Below are positions 8,095 to 17,395 of a DNA stretch of 53,509 bases, piece by piece. Both the position numbers and the translations under genes were made by a program. The notes under the pieces were generated by a model. It made no database searches. It was not told where the DNA came from and was given only the letters and a program-made list of their open reading frames with translations. The stretch comes from Helicobacteraceae bacterium (lineage in GTDB: Bacteria > Campylobacterota > Campylobacteria > Campylobacterales > SZUA-545), in contig JAISOU010000074.1 of NCBI GenBank assembly GCA_031275395.1, positions 1 through 53,509 of the forward strand. Direction: 5' to 3'. How positions within the stretch are numbered: position 1 is the first letter of the stretch; each line of letters begins with the position of its first letter.

Positions 8095-9342
8095 CTAAAA
8101 AGTCGCTTGCGAATAAACGGTAAAACGCTTTGAAAGCGCTTTGATCTCTTCGGAGATCGCGATTTGGCGTTTTTCGTTGGCTATATCGTCTAAAATATCC
8201 GATATTTTTTCGCCGATAAACTTAAACTCCTCCTCTTTCATTCCTCTGCTGGTAAGCGCGGCGGAACCAATACGAACGCCGCTTGTGATAAACGGGCTTC
8301 GCGTTTCGCCCGGCACGGTATTTTTATTGACGCAAATCCCCGCTCTGCCAAGCGCGTTATCCGCGTCTTTTCCGCTAAAGGCTCGATCTAAAAAACTCAT
8401 TAAGATCAGATGATTATCCGTACCGCCGCTAACCACGTTAAACCCGCGTTTTAACGCGACCTGCGCAAGCGCTTTGATATTCGCCTTGACCTGTTTTGCG
8501 TAGCTTTTCCACTCAGGTTTTAGGTTGTAGCCAAAACCGACCGCTTTCGCGGCGATAACGTGCATTAAGGGGCCTCCCTGCAAACCCGGGAAAACCGCTT
8601 TGTCGATCTTTTTGGCGATCTCTTCGTCGTTCGTCAAAACCGCGCCGCCGCGAGGTCCGCGCAAAGTTTTGTGAGTCGTCGTGGTAACGATATGCGAGTG
8701 AGGAAACGGGCTGGGATATTCGCCCGCGCAAACCAACCCCGCGACGTGCGCAATATCGGAAAATAAAAACGCCCCTACCCTATCGGCGATCGCTCTAAAA
8801 CGCGCGAAATCCAGCTCTCTCGAATAGGCGCTAAAACCCGCGACAATGATCTGCGGTTTAACGCTTAAGGCGATCTTTTCCACTTCGTCGTAATCGATCA
8901 ATCCGTTTTCATTAACGCCGTAAGAGAAGCTGTGGTAATTTTGCCCCGTAAAACTGACTTTAGCGCCGTGCGTCAAATGCCCGCCGTGGCTTAAATCCAT
9001 ACCTAAGATCTTGTCGTAGGGTTTAAGAAGCGCCGCATAAACCGCCGCGTTCGCGCTACTGCCAGAATGAGGTTGAACGTTGGCGAAACTAGCGCCGAAA
9101 AGTCGTTTAACGCGATCGATTGCGATCTGCTCGATCTCGTCGACAAACTCGCAACCGCCATAGTAGCGTTTGCGCGGATAACCTTCCGCGTATTTGTTGG
9201 TCAAAACCGATCCCATCGCTTCCATAACGGCGGGAAAGGTGTAGTTTTCGCTCGCGATCATCTCTAAATGATCGTTTTGCCGCCCTAGCTCCTTTTCTAT
9301 CCAGTCGAAAATCTCTTTATCTTCCGTTTGCAAATAACCCAT
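8095..9342 (-). CDS. glyA: Serine hydroxymethyltransferase
   Basis: PLP enzyme that interconverts serine and glycine while charging tetrahydrofolate with a one-carbon unit. 415 aa. The N-terminal [32 protein letters not shown], and the PLP-lysine segment [14 protein letters not shown] are unmistakable. One nucleotide separates it from the lysS stop, so both are in one operon with fur. Confidence 0.98.
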   Translation of the reverse strand: MGYLQTEDKEIFDWIEKELGRQNDHLEMIASENYTFPAVMEAMGSVLTNKYAEGYPRKRYYGGCEFVDEIEQIAIDRVKRLFGASFANVQPHSGSSANAAVYAALLKPYDKILGMDLSHGGHLTHGAKVSFTGQNYHSFSYGVNENGLIDYDEVEKIALSVKPQIIVAGFSAYSRELDFARFRAIADRVGAFLFSDIAHVAGLVCAGEYPSPFPHSHIVTTTTHKTLRGPRGGAVLTNDEEIAKKIDKAVFPGLQGGPLMHVIAAKAVGFGYNLKPEWKSYAKQVKANIKALAQVALKRGFNVVSGGTDNHLILMSFLDRAFSGKDADNALGRAGICVNKNTVPGETRSPFITSGVRIGSAALTSRGMKEEEFKFIGEKISDILDDIANEKRQIAISEEIKALSKRFTVYSQATF

Positions 9343-9343
9343 T

Positions 9344-10834
9344 TTATTCCTTTGTCCGTTCTGGTTTCATAGCGGGAAACAATAAAACCTCTCTAATCGC
9401 GTCAAAACCCAAAAGGATCATAACAAGTCTATCGATCCCGATCCCTTCGCCCGCCGTCGGCGGCATACCGTAACTAAGCGCGGTAACGTAATCCTCGTCC
9501 ATATACATACCCTCCTCGTCGCCCGCCTCTTTCGCGGCGACTTGCGCTTTGAAACGCTCGAACTGATCGATCGGATCGTTTAATTCGCTAAATCCGTTGG
9601 CGATCTCGTAACCGCCGATAAAAAGTTCGAAGCGATCGGCTATTTCAGGATTTTGATCGCTTCTGCGAGCAAGCGGCGAAACCTCGATCGGAAAATCGAC
9701 GATAAAGGTCGGGTCGATCAGTTTTCCTTCGACAAAAACGTCGAAAAGTTCGGCTTTGATCGCGCCGATCGACCGATCTTTTTTAATCTCGATCGCGTTT
9801 TGTTTTGAGATCGCTACTAACTTTTCTCGATCGTTTAGCGCCGCGCTATCTATGCCGCCGATTTTCGTTAGCGCTTCGTCGTAACTATATCTGGCAAAAG
9901 GCGTTTTTAGGCGGATTGTTTGCCCCTTGAAATTAACCTCGTTGATCTTTAGTGTAGCGGATAGTTCGGCAAAGAGTTTTTCGGTTAGTTTGATCAGATC
10001 TTCATAGGTTTTATACGCCCAATAAAACTCGATTGTAGTAAATTCTGGATTGTGCGTAGAATCCATACCTTCGTTGCGAAAATTGCGATTTAACTCGTAA
10101 ATCGCTTCAAAGCCGCCCGCGATCAATCTTTTTAAGTAAAGTTCGGGCGCGATTCGTAAATATCGATTAACGTTTAGCGCGTTGTGGCGCGTGATAAACG
10201 GTTTAGCGTTAGCGCCGCCCGGAATGGGGTGAAGCATAGGCGTTTCCACCTCTAAAAATCCGTTTTTTTCAAAAAATCCGCGAATCGTAGAGATAATCTT
10301 GCTACGCAAGATAAAGTTTTCTCTGGCGCTCGGATTCATAATTAGATCCAAATAGCGCTGGCGCGATCTAAGTTCTATATCCTGAACGCCGTGAAACTTT
10401 TCCGGTAGCGGACGGATCGATTTAGTTAAAATCTCGATCGATTTTATATGCAGGCTTAGCTCGCCCGTCTTCGTAACGAAACCGTATCCGCTTGCCTGAA
10501 CGATATCGCCTACGTCGATTAGTTTTTTAAGTTCGTTATAGCTTTCGCCAAGATCGTTTAACGATAAAAACAGTTGCGTAGAACCGCTTTGATCTTCGAT
10601 CGTAGCAAACGCCGCTTTGCCCATAACGCGCAAAAGTTTAACGCGCCCGACAAGATAAAAAACGGCGTTTTCGTCGCGATCGCCGCCATTTAATAAATTG
10701 GCGTGCCTATCTCTAAAATCCGCTATGCTTAGATCGCGCCTGACGCGGTTTTCATAAGGGTTTTTACCCTGCTCTTTTAGACGTTCAACTTTAGCGATTC
10801 TGGTTTGAACGTATTCGTTAAAGTCTGGGATCAA
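9344..10834 (-). CDS. lysS: Lysyl-tRNA synthetase (class II)
   Basis: Charges tRNA-Lys. An N-terminal OB-fold ([24 protein letters not shown]) is followed by the class II core with motif 2 ([20 protein letters not shown]) and motif 3 ([13 protein letters not shown]). An in-frame ATG at 10861 would overlap fur by 31 nt. I prefer the TTG at 10834, which overlaps the fur stop as TTGA, lies just after an AAGGCGAAGAG stretch, and leaves 27 residues before the NPY motif, as in C. jejuni LysS. From this TTG the protein is 496 aa (505 from the ATG). Confidence 0.95.
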   Translation of the reverse strand: MIPDFNEYVQTRIAKVERLKEQGKNPYENRVRRDLSIADFRDRHANLLNGGDRDENAVFYLVGRVKLLRVMGKAAFATIEDQSGSTQLFLSLNDLGESYNELKKLIDVGDIVQASGYGFVTKTGELSLHIKSIEILTKSIRPLPEKFHGVQDIELRSRQRYLDLIMNPSARENFILRSKIISTIRGFFEKNGFLEVETPMLHPIPGGANAKPFITRHNALNVNRYLRIAPELYLKRLIAGGFEAIYELNRNFRNEGMDSTHNPEFTTIEFYWAYKTYEDLIKLTEKLFAELSATLKINEVNFKGQTIRLKTPFARYSYDEALTKIGGIDSAALNDREKLVAISKQNAIEIKKDRSIGAIKAELFDVFVEGKLIDPTFIVDFPIEVSPLARRSDQNPEIADRFELFIGGYEIANGFSELNDPIDQFERFKAQVAAKEAGDEEGMYMDEDYVTALSYGMPPTAGEGIGIDRLVMILLGFDAIREVLLFPAMKPERTKE

Positions 10835-11295
10835 CTCTTCGCCTTCTGACACGCTTTGCATAATCCGCGTATCTGCATCGCGTGGCTGACAATCTTAAAG
10901 CCTTTTGCGGCGGCGATCTCCTTTTGGCGCTTTTCGATCTCTTTATCGACAAACTCGATCATAGCGCCGCAGGAATCGCAGATCATATGATCGTGATGTT
11001 CTTTCAGTCCAAACTCGTATTTTTTGCCGCTTGCGCCAAAGCTAACGCTGGTAACGATACCCGCCTCCTCTAAAAGCGCCAAAGTGCGATAGACCGTAGC
11101 GGTGCCGATATTTAGCCCTTCGTAATTGCGCATAATAACGGCTTTTAACTCTTCGGGGATAAAATGCCCTTCGCTCTCTACGATAGCGCGCAAAATCACC
11201 TCGCGCTGATTGGTGTATTTCAAGCCGTTCGACTTCAAAACGCGCACAAAACGCGACAAGACTTCTTCAAAGCCGATTTTTGCTTTAACGCTCAT
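10831..11295 (-). CDS. fur: Ferric uptake regulator Fur
   Basis: Iron-responsive repressor, 154 aa. It has a winged-helix N-terminus ([23 protein letters not shown] ... [17 protein letters not shown]), the HHDH metal cluster at residues 100-103, and two zinc-binding CxxC pairs (C106/C109 and C146/C149). The C-terminal pair and the position before lysS-glyA support Fur rather than PerR or Zur, although the paralogues cannot be told apart with certainty. It starts 2 nt after cvpA. No Fur box was identified in this window. Confidence 0.93.
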   Translation of the reverse strand: MSVKAKIGFEEVLSRFVRVLKSNGLKYTNQREVILRAIVESEGHFIPEELKAVIMRNYEGLNIGTATVYRTLALLEEAGIVTSVSFGASGKKYEFGLKEHHDHMICDSCGAMIEFVDKEIEKRQKEIAAAKGFKIVSHAMQIRGLCKACQKAKS

Positions 11296-11297
11296 CT

Positions 11298-11969
11298 TTA
11301 TTCTCCTTCTTTTTCGTTGTTTTTTACGTCGTCGATAAGATCGGTAGCCGCTTCGCCGCCCTCGATAACCTTATCGGTAATCTCCTCTACGATCCCGTCT
11401 ACCCTTTCGACCGTTTCTTTTACCTCTTTAACGGACTCTTTAGCTTTTTCTGTAACGGCTTGAACGGGCTTTTCTATGTCAAGCTTGATCAAAAATCCGC
11501 CCGTCGCGCTCAAGGCGCGATACAAGACGATCTCCTCGCCGTTTTTCTCGAGCCATTTTGCGACTAGCGTAGTTTGACTAAGCGCATAGACAATGATCGA
11601 AAAGAGGACAAAAACCTTTGCCGCTCCGAGCAAGAAGCCCAACATACGATCGAGCCAAACCATCAAAGCGCGGCTCATACTCTCTTTAGCGCGAATACGT
11701 TTTGAAAGCCACAGACCGAGCAAAAAGCAAACAAGCCAGACCAACATAAAAACAATCGCAAAGCCCGCCAGCTTTATCGCCCCTTCGTTGGTAAGCTGAA
11801 ACGAATGTTCGGACGTCCAGCTGCCTACCCTAAACGCGAGGCGCGATCCCAAAAATACGCCAAGCCCTACGCCTATAAGAGAGAATACTTCTCTGATCGC
11901 GCCGCGAAAAACCCCTTGTACTCCCAACACGACGATGAGAACCAAGACTACAATATCAAGCCAATGCAT
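11298..11969 (-). CDS. cvpA: CvpA family membrane protein
   Basis: 223 aa with four predicted membrane helices in the first two thirds (WLDIVVLVLIVVLGVQGVFRG, FSLIGVGLGVFLG, LAGFAIVFMLVWLVCFLLGLWL, FLLGAAKVFVLFSIIVYAL), then a charged coiled-coil-like tail rich in Lys, Glu and Val. CvpA is linked in other bacteria to colicin V export and envelope homeostasis; its biochemical role is unknown. It directly precedes fur, as in C. jejuni. Confidence 0.85.
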   Translation of the reverse strand: MHWLDIVVLVLIVVLGVQGVFRGAIREVFSLIGVGLGVFLGSRLAFRVGSWTSEHSFQLTNEGAIKLAGFAIVFMLVWLVCFLLGLWLSKRIRAKESMSRALMVWLDRMLGFLLGAAKVFVLFSIIVYALSQTTLVAKWLEKNGEEIVLYRALSATGGFLIKLDIEKPVQAVTEKAKESVKEVKETVERVDGIVEEITDKVIEGGEAATDLIDDVKNNEKEGE

Positions 11970-11982
11970 AAGTTACCCTTTC

Positions 11983-12936
11983 CTAATTCTCAAGAATGAG
12001 AACGGCGTTTTTTTCTTGTTTAAGCGCTTTACGTAGCGTCGCTTCCGCTCTAGCGCAGATCGACTCCGCCGTATCTGCGGCGCGGTGCGCAATAAGCGCG
12101 GCGCCGATCGTAACGTCTATAATTTTATCCTGATAGACAAGTTTGCTCGTTTCCACCCGCGATTGAACGCGCTTTATAGCTAGACGGGCTTGTTCCTGAT
12201 CCGATCGGTTAAAGACGACGCAAAAGACGTTTTCGTGCTTTGAGTTTTCGTTGTAGCGGTAGATACGGTTGTCGCTTCTGATCGAGCCTTGCAGACTTTT
12301 TGCGATAAAAAGCAAAATCTTATCCGTAACGACATAGCCGTATTTTTCTTTCAAATCGTGGTAATTGTCGATCGCCGCAAGCGCGATCCACAGATCGAGA
12401 TTGCGGTTTAAGCCGACCTCCAAAATCTGCCCAAGCTGGCGCTTAAGCAACATCGGCGTTCTTAGGCGCGTAAGGGAATCGACGTAACTATCTACTTCGA
12501 CCTTATTCAGATCGCTCTCTAGCCTGACGATAGTTTCTTCGGCTTTTTTCACCTCGCCGTTAAGTTCGCCAAAATGTAACTTTATTTCCTCTAAAATTGC
12601 GGCGGGGATCGCGGCGTCGCTCTCCAGTTTTTTCAGATCGAGCGCGGATTCTCGCTCGTTTGCAATATCCTTAAACCGCAACGCGCTCGTAGAGTATTCC
12701 AGCAACGTATCCCGCGCTAGCTCCAAAGACAATTCAAGGCTTTTATGAGCGGCGGAATCGGGATTCAGATACCGATCGTTTAACTCGCGTTCGATCTGCG
12801 CGCCGTATTTCTCGGCGACGTCCGAAAACGCCTTTGCGTAGTAGAGCGGCAAAGCTGGCGTCGCGGTTCTGTCTAATAGTTCCAACGCCTCCCTCGAAAT
12901 ATCGCGCGCTATTTTGTCAAGCTCGATTGTAGCCAT
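11983..12936 (-). CDS. Degenerate GGDEF-domain protein
   Basis: 317 aa. A helical/coiled-coil N-terminus (about 1-145) leads into a diguanylate-cyclase fold (about 150-317: DSYVDSLTRLRTP, DLWIALAAIDNYHDLKEKYGY, CVVFNR). The catalytic GGDEF loop is replaced by SKHENVF around residue 233, so cyclase activity is unlikely; it may be a structural or c-di-GMP-independent protein. It is the first gene of the minus-strand cvpA-fur unit and is divergent from mqnC. Confidence 0.75.
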   Translation of the reverse strand: MATIELDKIARDISREALELLDRTATPALPLYYAKAFSDVAEKYGAQIERELNDRYLNPDSAAHKSLELSLELARDTLLEYSTSALRFKDIANERESALDLKKLESDAAIPAAILEEIKLHFGELNGEVKKAEETIVRLESDLNKVEVDSYVDSLTRLRTPMLLKRQLGQILEVGLNRNLDLWIALAAIDNYHDLKEKYGYVVTDKILLFIAKSLQGSIRSDNRIYRYNENSKHENVFCVVFNRSDQEQARLAIKRVQSRVETSKLVYQDKIIDVTIGAALIAHRAADTAESICARAEATLRKALKQEKNAVLILEN

Positions 12937-12984
12937 TAACGCTTCCTTTAACCCTAAAGGCGTGAATTATACCCGCTATTTCAC

Positions 12985-13021
12985 TATACTAAACCTAAAT
13001 TATACTCGTTTTCTCTATAAT
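12985..13021 (+). promoter_or_regulatory. Tandem -10-like hexamers before mqnC
   Basis: Three extended A/T hexamers follow each other at 15-16 nt: TATACT at 12985-12990, TATACT at 13001-13006 and TATAAT at 13016-13021. The last one is only 5 nt before the ATG at 13027, so transcription from it would start at or near the start codon. No Shine-Dalgarno sequence is visible. Confidence 0.45.
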
Positions 13022-13026
13022 TGTTT

Positions 13027-14061
13027 ATGACAAAACGAGAAGCGCTAACGAGAATAAACGACGATCTAAACGTTTTAGGAGCGGCGGCATTGGAGCGAAA
13101 ACGGAGCTTGCACCCCGATCGCGTAACCACTTTTATTATCGATCGAAACATCAACTACACAAATATCTGCCATATCGGTTGCAAGTTTTGCGCCTTTCAC
13201 GTCAAATATGGAGATGAAAACGGCTATGTGTTGCCGTATGAAGCGATCGACCGCAAGATCGAGGAGCTAATAGCCGTCGGCGGCACGCAGATTCTTTTTC
13301 AGGGCGGCGTTAATCCCGCGCTTAAGATCGGCTACTACGAAGAGCTTGTCGATCATATCCATACGACCTTTGCGTCAATCGACATACTCGGCTTTTCCGC
13401 CGTCGAGATCGCCTATATTGCAAAAATCAGCGGCATAACCACAAAAGAGGTTTTAGCGCGGCTAAGAGATCGTGGAATGGGCGCTATGCCGGGCGCCGGC
13501 GCGGAGATTTTAAGCGATCGCGTCAGATCGTACGTCAGCCCCAATAAGGTTAGCGTCGCCGATTGGCTACGTATTCACGGCGAAGCGCACGAATTGGGAA
13601 TGACGACGAGCGCGACGATGGTTTTTGGTTTGGGCGAAAGCGACGAGGAGATCGTCGATCATTTTGAGAGTTTGCGAATCCAGCAGGACAAAACGGGAGG
13701 TTTTACCGCGTTTATTCTGTGGAGCTACCAGCACGATCGCACTCCTTTGCAAAAACTCCGTCCCGATCTAACCAAACAAAGCTCCAACCGCTATTTGCGG
13801 CTTTTGGCGCTAGCTCGGCTCTATCTGGACAACTTTAAGAACATTCAGTCAAGTTGGGTTACGCAAGGCGCATATATCGGACAGCTCGCTTTACGCTTTG
13901 GGGCGAACGATCTAGGTAGCACGATGATGGAAGAAAACGTCGTGGCGGCTACGGGCTGTTCTAATTCGATGGCTACTGAGGAAATGGTGGAGCTGATTAA
14001 AGGCGTGGGCGAAATACCTATGCAAAGAAACACGCGCTATTCGCGTTTAAGAGGTTTTTGA
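13027..14061 (+). CDS. mqnC: Cyclic dehypoxanthinyl futalosine synthase (radical SAM)
   Basis: Radical SAM enzyme of the futalosine route to menaquinone. It cyclises dehypoxanthine futalosine. The cluster-binding CHIGCKFC (CX3CX2C) lies close to the N-terminus, followed by GGTQILFQGGVNP, MGAMPGAGAEILSDRVR and the C-terminal conserved TGCSNSMATEEM. The ATG at 13027 is favoured; an in-frame TTG lies 6 nt upstream. The protein is 344 aa, normal for MqnC. The stop overlaps the TTG start of the next gene. No other mqn gene is in the window. Confidence 0.95.
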   Translation: MTKREALTRINDDLNVLGAAALERKRSLHPDRVTTFIIDRNINYTNICHIGCKFCAFHVKYGDENGYVLPYEAIDRKIEELIAVGGTQILFQGGVNPALKIGYYEELVDHIHTTFASIDILGFSAVEIAYIAKISGITTKEVLARLRDRGMGAMPGAGAEILSDRVRSYVSPNKVSVADWLRIHGEAHELGMTTSATMVFGLGESDEEIVDHFESLRIQQDKTGGFTAFILWSYQHDRTPLQKLRPDLTKQSSNRYLRLLALARLYLDNFKNIQSSWVTQGAYIGQLALRFGANDLGSTMMEENVVAATGCSNSMATEEMVELIKGVGEIPMQRNTRYSRLRGF

Positions 14062-14879
14062 AATTGGGCGATTACAAACGCATAGAGGAGATCGATTTTG
14101 GCGCGCTATACCGATCGCATAAAGCTCTTAGCGGCGATCGGATAAAAAGCGCTAAAGAGTGGGACAAACGCGCCGAAAAAATGGGCGAGAAAATGGCTGG
14201 CGGCGGGTTATACAACGACTTTATTAAATCCAAAGTCGATCTGAGCGGCGCGCAAACTATGCTTGAGATCGGCTGCGGCGCGGGAACTTTTAGTCTGGCG
14301 TTCGCGCCGTATTTGGAAACGATCTACGCTTTCGATTTTTCGGGCGAAATGCTGAAAATCTTAAAAAGACTGCAAAAAGAAAAAGGATTAACCAATATCG
14401 TCAGTTTTCAAGCCGATATAGAGGGCGACTGGGCGATCGCGCCAAAATGCGATATTGTCTTAGCTTCGCGCTGTATGGAAGTAACGGATATGAAAAGCGT
14501 TTTAACGCAAATTGACAATTACGCAAAAAGAGCGGTTTATATCACGGCTAAAGTAGGTAAGAGTTTTCTACATAACGAGCTTTTGGAGGCTTTAGAACGA
14601 AAAGTCGTCGGTCGTCCTGACTATATTTATATTCTTAACATTCTTTTTGAAATGGGAATATACGCAAAAGTCGATTTCGCGCCGATCGGCGATCCCCAAA
14701 ACGATCCGCCAACGACAAAGGCGGCGTTTATCGAGGCGATCGCGGGAATGTCGGACAATTTATCCAAAGAAGAAGAAAAACGCGCCGCCGATTATTTCGA
14801 TCGTTGTCTGTCCGAAGGCAAAACGCCCCGTTTTCGCAACGATTCTTGGGCGCTAATCTCCTATGAAAAACCTTTATAA
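14058..14879 (+). CDS. Class I SAM-dependent methyltransferase
   Basis: 273 aa. SAM-binding motif I MLEIGCGAGTFSLAFAP and the acidic strand IYAFDFSGEML identify a Rossmann-type methyltransferase. The substrate is not known. The gene begins with TTG inside the mqnC stop (TTGA overlap), so its translation is probably coupled to mqnC. A role in quinone chemistry would be guesswork; menaquinone methylation is normally done by UbiE, which this protein does not clearly resemble. Confidence 0.75.
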   Translation: MKLGDYKRIEEIDFGALYRSHKALSGDRIKSAKEWDKRAEKMGEKMAGGGLYNDFIKSKVDLSGAQTMLEIGCGAGTFSLAFAPYLETIYAFDFSGEMLKILKRLQKEKGLTNIVSFQADIEGDWAIAPKCDIVLASRCMEVTDMKSVLTQIDNYAKRAVYITAKVGKSFLHNELLEALERKVVGRPDYIYILNILFEMGIYAKVDFAPIGDPQNDPPTTKAAFIEAIAGMSDNLSKEEEKRAADYFDRCLSEGKTPRFRNDSWALISYEKPL

Positions 14880-14891
14880 ACCGCTTGCCGC

Positions 14892-14989
14892 CATTCCCGC
14901 GAAGCGATAGCTTCCGCGGGAATGACCGCGCTTATAGGTTTTGCTAATCGGCGGTTATTGAAACCATATAAAATGTATGGTTCCTATAA
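14892..14989. terminator. Two stem-loops between convergent genes
   Basis: The first has arms at 14892-14905 (CATTCCCGCGAAGC) and 14910-14924 with a 4-nt loop and one bulged G. The second is nested: AACCATA/TATGGTT (14962-14968 and 14976-14982) enclosed by TTATAGG/CCTATAA (14932-14938 and 14983-14989). The region separates the methyltransferase (plus) from bactofilin (minus), so it may end transcription from both sides. The first element looks like the REP-type repeats common in proteobacteria. Confidence 0.5.
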
Positions 14990-15013
14990 ACCTTAACGCA
15001 TTATCCGCGAAGC

Positions 15014-15424
15014 CTATATCTGCTCTTTTGGTTTGGGCAGTTCGCCTTTGATTTTGCCGCCTACGCCGCCGGCAACGCGAATCTTGCTGTAGCCTTCAAA
15101 GATCGCCTGCGATTCGATGATCAGATTTGACGAAACAAGATCGCCGTTCATTCTACCGCCCGCCAGTATCTCGACGTTGGCGCAATCCGCGTTACCGTCC
15201 AATTCGCCGCTAAGGACTAGCTTTTCGGCGAAAACCTCTCCCTTTAGACTGCCAGAAGAGCCGATCGTAACTATATTTGAAGAACGCACCGTCCCGTCTA
15301 TTTGTCCGTCGATATGGAGTTTGCATTCAACTTCGACGGAACCTGTAATTTTGGTTCCTTTTGCGACGATAGTTGTTCCAGAAGTGTCCACTGCCATGCT
15401 ATTCCCTTTGCCACCGAATCCCAT
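15014..15424 (-). CDS. ccmA: Bactofilin (CcmA-type cell-shape protein)
   Basis: Polymerising cytoskeletal scaffold with a right-handed beta-helix. The bactofilin core is clear: GTTIVAKGTKITGSVEVECKLHIDG, IVTIGSSGSLKGEVFAEKLVLSGELDG, VEILAGGRMNGDL. In Helicobacter pylori CcmA works with the M23 peptidases Csd1/Csd2 in helical shape. I chose the ATG at 15424, which has AAGGAG about 11 nt upstream; a start at 15475 is in frame but less likely. The gene overlaps the upstream peptidase gene by 127 nt in another frame. Confidence 0.88.
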   Translation of the reverse strand: MGFGGKGNSMAVDTSGTTIVAKGTKITGSVEVECKLHIDGQIDGTVRSSNIVTIGSSGSLKGEVFAEKLVLSGELDGNADCANVEILAGGRMNGDLVSSNLIIESQAIFEGYSKIRVAGGVGGKIKGELPKPKEQI

Positions 15425-16266
15425 TGAACTTTTTTCTCCTTGTCGAAGATAGTTTCGTAACTCTGCAAGTCCCACTCCATAAACGCCGTAGGATCTAGCG
15501 GTTTGTTTAAATAACGAACCTCATAGTGCAAATGGGGTCCGTTAGAATACCCTGTATTGCCTGAATATGCGATCAATTGTCCCTTTTGAACAAAGTGTCC
15601 CTGTTGCACCATAACGCGATCGAGATGTCCGTATAAGGTCTTAAAACCAAACGAGTGCGAAAGCGTTATCAAATTGCCATACCCAACCGTTTGCCCGCTT
15701 CGCGTTACCTCTACCACCCCGTCCGCAGAGGCATAAACGGGAGTTCCGATCCTAGCGCGCAGATCGACTCCCGTATGAAACTCCCTTTGCGTACGCCTTA
15801 GCGGGTGATAGCGCCAGCCAAAAGCGCTGGTGTTTCCGCGAAACTCGATGGGCATTCCGCTTGGCACTAGCCTAAGCGTCAACATTCGCTCGGCTACTCC
15901 GACCCGCGCTAAATTAAGCCTTTGGGTCATCTCTTTTTCGGATTTTTTGTCCTGTTGCGCGCTAGATAGCCCCGCGATCGACTCGATGTCGGCGATCTTT
16001 TCGCCAAGCTCGGCGATCGTGGCGTTTTTCTCCTCGATAGCCTCTTCAAGATTGATACTAGAGCTTAAAAGCGTTTTATGCCGCTCTTTAAGTCGATCGA
16101 AAGCGTCCAGCTCCCCAAGCAAAAAGTAAATGCTACAAACGCCAAACAAGACCAGAATCAAAAATCCGATCGCTATATATAACGCCGCGTTTTTGGTCGC
16201 TTCGCCGATCGTGTAGCTTTTAGAGCCGTCAATCGTGGTGATGGTTATTGTGATTTTATCGCGCAT
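15298..16266 (-). CDS. M23 family peptidoglycan endopeptidase (Csd1/Csd2-like)
   Basis: 322 aa inner-membrane protein: one membrane helix (about 26-49), a coiled coil (55-100), then a LytM/M23 domain with the zinc ligands HTGVD (H164, D168) and HLH (245-247). It trims peptidoglycan cross-links; in H. pylori the homologues next to ccmA set helical cell shape. The last 42 codons overlap the bactofilin gene out of frame, and residues after about 290 look like a lineage-specific extension. The start overlaps folC by 11 nt. Confidence 0.9.
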   Translation of the reverse strand: MRDKITITITTIDGSKSYTIGEATKNAALYIAIGFLILVLFGVCSIYFLLGELDAFDRLKERHKTLLSSSINLEEAIEEKNATIAELGEKIADIESIAGLSSAQQDKKSEKEMTQRLNLARVGVAERMLTLRLVPSGMPIEFRGNTSAFGWRYHPLRRTQREFHTGVDLRARIGTPVYASADGVVEVTRSGQTVGYGNLITLSHSFGFKTLYGHLDRVMVQQGHFVQKGQLIAYSGNTGYSNGPHLHYEVRYLNKPLDPTAFMEWDLQSYETIFDKEKKVQWDSVAKGIAWQWTLLEQLSSQKEPKLQVPSKLNANSISTDK

Positions 16267-17395
16267 TCCGCGCTTTCAAAAAAGCTTCTACGACGCTAAA
16301 ACCGCCAAACACCAAATACTCCTCGTTTTTATCGATTACGCCGCTAAACTCGCCTCGCGCGATTTCCTCGCTATCCAGCGCGGAGACAATAGCCCCTTTA
16401 TCGGCGGCGCGTAAATGATCCAGTCCAATCAGCAAACACCGCTTAACAATCGGCTTTAAGATATGCAAAATCGTCTTGTAATCTTTATCGGCGAAGCTAT
16501 TATAAACTAGCGTTACTTGTTTAGCGCCGTAAGCCTCCCGAATAGCCCTAGCCGCGTGCGCGTTATGTCCCGCGTCTATAGAAACGTTGGGCGCGATTTT
16601 GGTCAATCTGCCAAGCAACGGATTGGTTTTGAATAAGGCGGCGCTCGGGTTTAGTTTCAAATACGCGGCTGCCGCGAAGGCTAATTGGCGGTTGATCGCC
16701 ATAAATCTCGCGCCCTCTTTCGTTTCAAAACGATCCAGCGACGGCGCCAGATCGCGAGCTTTGTAGAGCGTTAATTTTCGCTCGTTAGCGATTTTCTGCG
16801 CGATCTCATAGACGACGTTATGCTCCTGTTTGGCTAAAATCGTCGTCGATCGCATAGCTTTTAATTTGGTATGCGCGATAAGCTCGATCGTATCGCCCAA
16901 GATATGCTGATGATCGTAATCGATCGGCGTTATTAGCAGTAACTCGCAAGGAAAAACGCTTGTAGCGTCAAACTCGCCGCCAAGCCCCGCTTCCATAATC
17001 GCCAGATCGCAATCGCAAAAAAGCTCGATCGCTAAAATTGTGGCGTATTCAAAATAGCTTAGCTTTTCCGCCCATTTTGCGCCGATTTTGACGTAAAGTT
17101 TTTCGTGCGCCTCTTGCAAAAGGCGATCGCTCGCCTCCGCGCCGTTTAACCAGAATCGCTCGTTGATCCTTAAAATATGCGGCGAGGAGTAGTGCGCGAT
17201 CCTGATTCCTTTCGTATGGCAGAAGTCGGCTAATATCCTGCCCGTAGAGCCCTTGCCGTTTGTGCCGATAATTTGAACGATCGACGGCGTTTGAAAGCGA
17301 TTGGCGCATTCGCTCCAAAAGCGCGGAAAACGCTCTACGTCTATATTTGAATAGGCTTCGCCCTTGCTTAATAAAAACTCGTTAAAGGCGTTCAT
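16256..17395 (-). CDS. folC: Folylpolyglutamate synthase / dihydrofolate synthase
   Basis: ATP-dependent ligase adding glutamate to folates (and to dihydropteroate in the bifunctional forms). The P-loop IIGTNGKGSTGRILADFC, SSPHILRINERFWLNG, MEAGLGGEFDATSVF and the C-terminal NVSIDAGHNAHAARAI are diagnostic of the Mur ligase-like FolC family. 379 aa is close to the short Campylobacterota forms. It overlaps the upstream GGDEF-like gene by ATGA. Confidence 0.94.
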   Translation of the reverse strand: MNAFNEFLLSKGEAYSNIDVERFPRFWSECANRFQTPSIVQIIGTNGKGSTGRILADFCHTKGIRIAHYSSPHILRINERFWLNGAEASDRLLQEAHEKLYVKIGAKWAEKLSYFEYATILAIELFCDCDLAIMEAGLGGEFDATSVFPCELLLITPIDYDHQHILGDTIELIAHTKLKAMRSTTILAKQEHNVVYEIAQKIANERKLTLYKARDLAPSLDRFETKEGARFMAINRQLAFAAAAYLKLNPSAALFKTNPLLGRLTKIAPNVSIDAGHNAHAARAIREAYGAKQVTLVYNSFADKDYKTILHILKPIVKRCLLIGLDHLRAADKGAIVSALDSEEIARGEFSGVIDKNEEYLVFGGFSVVEAFLKARNAR

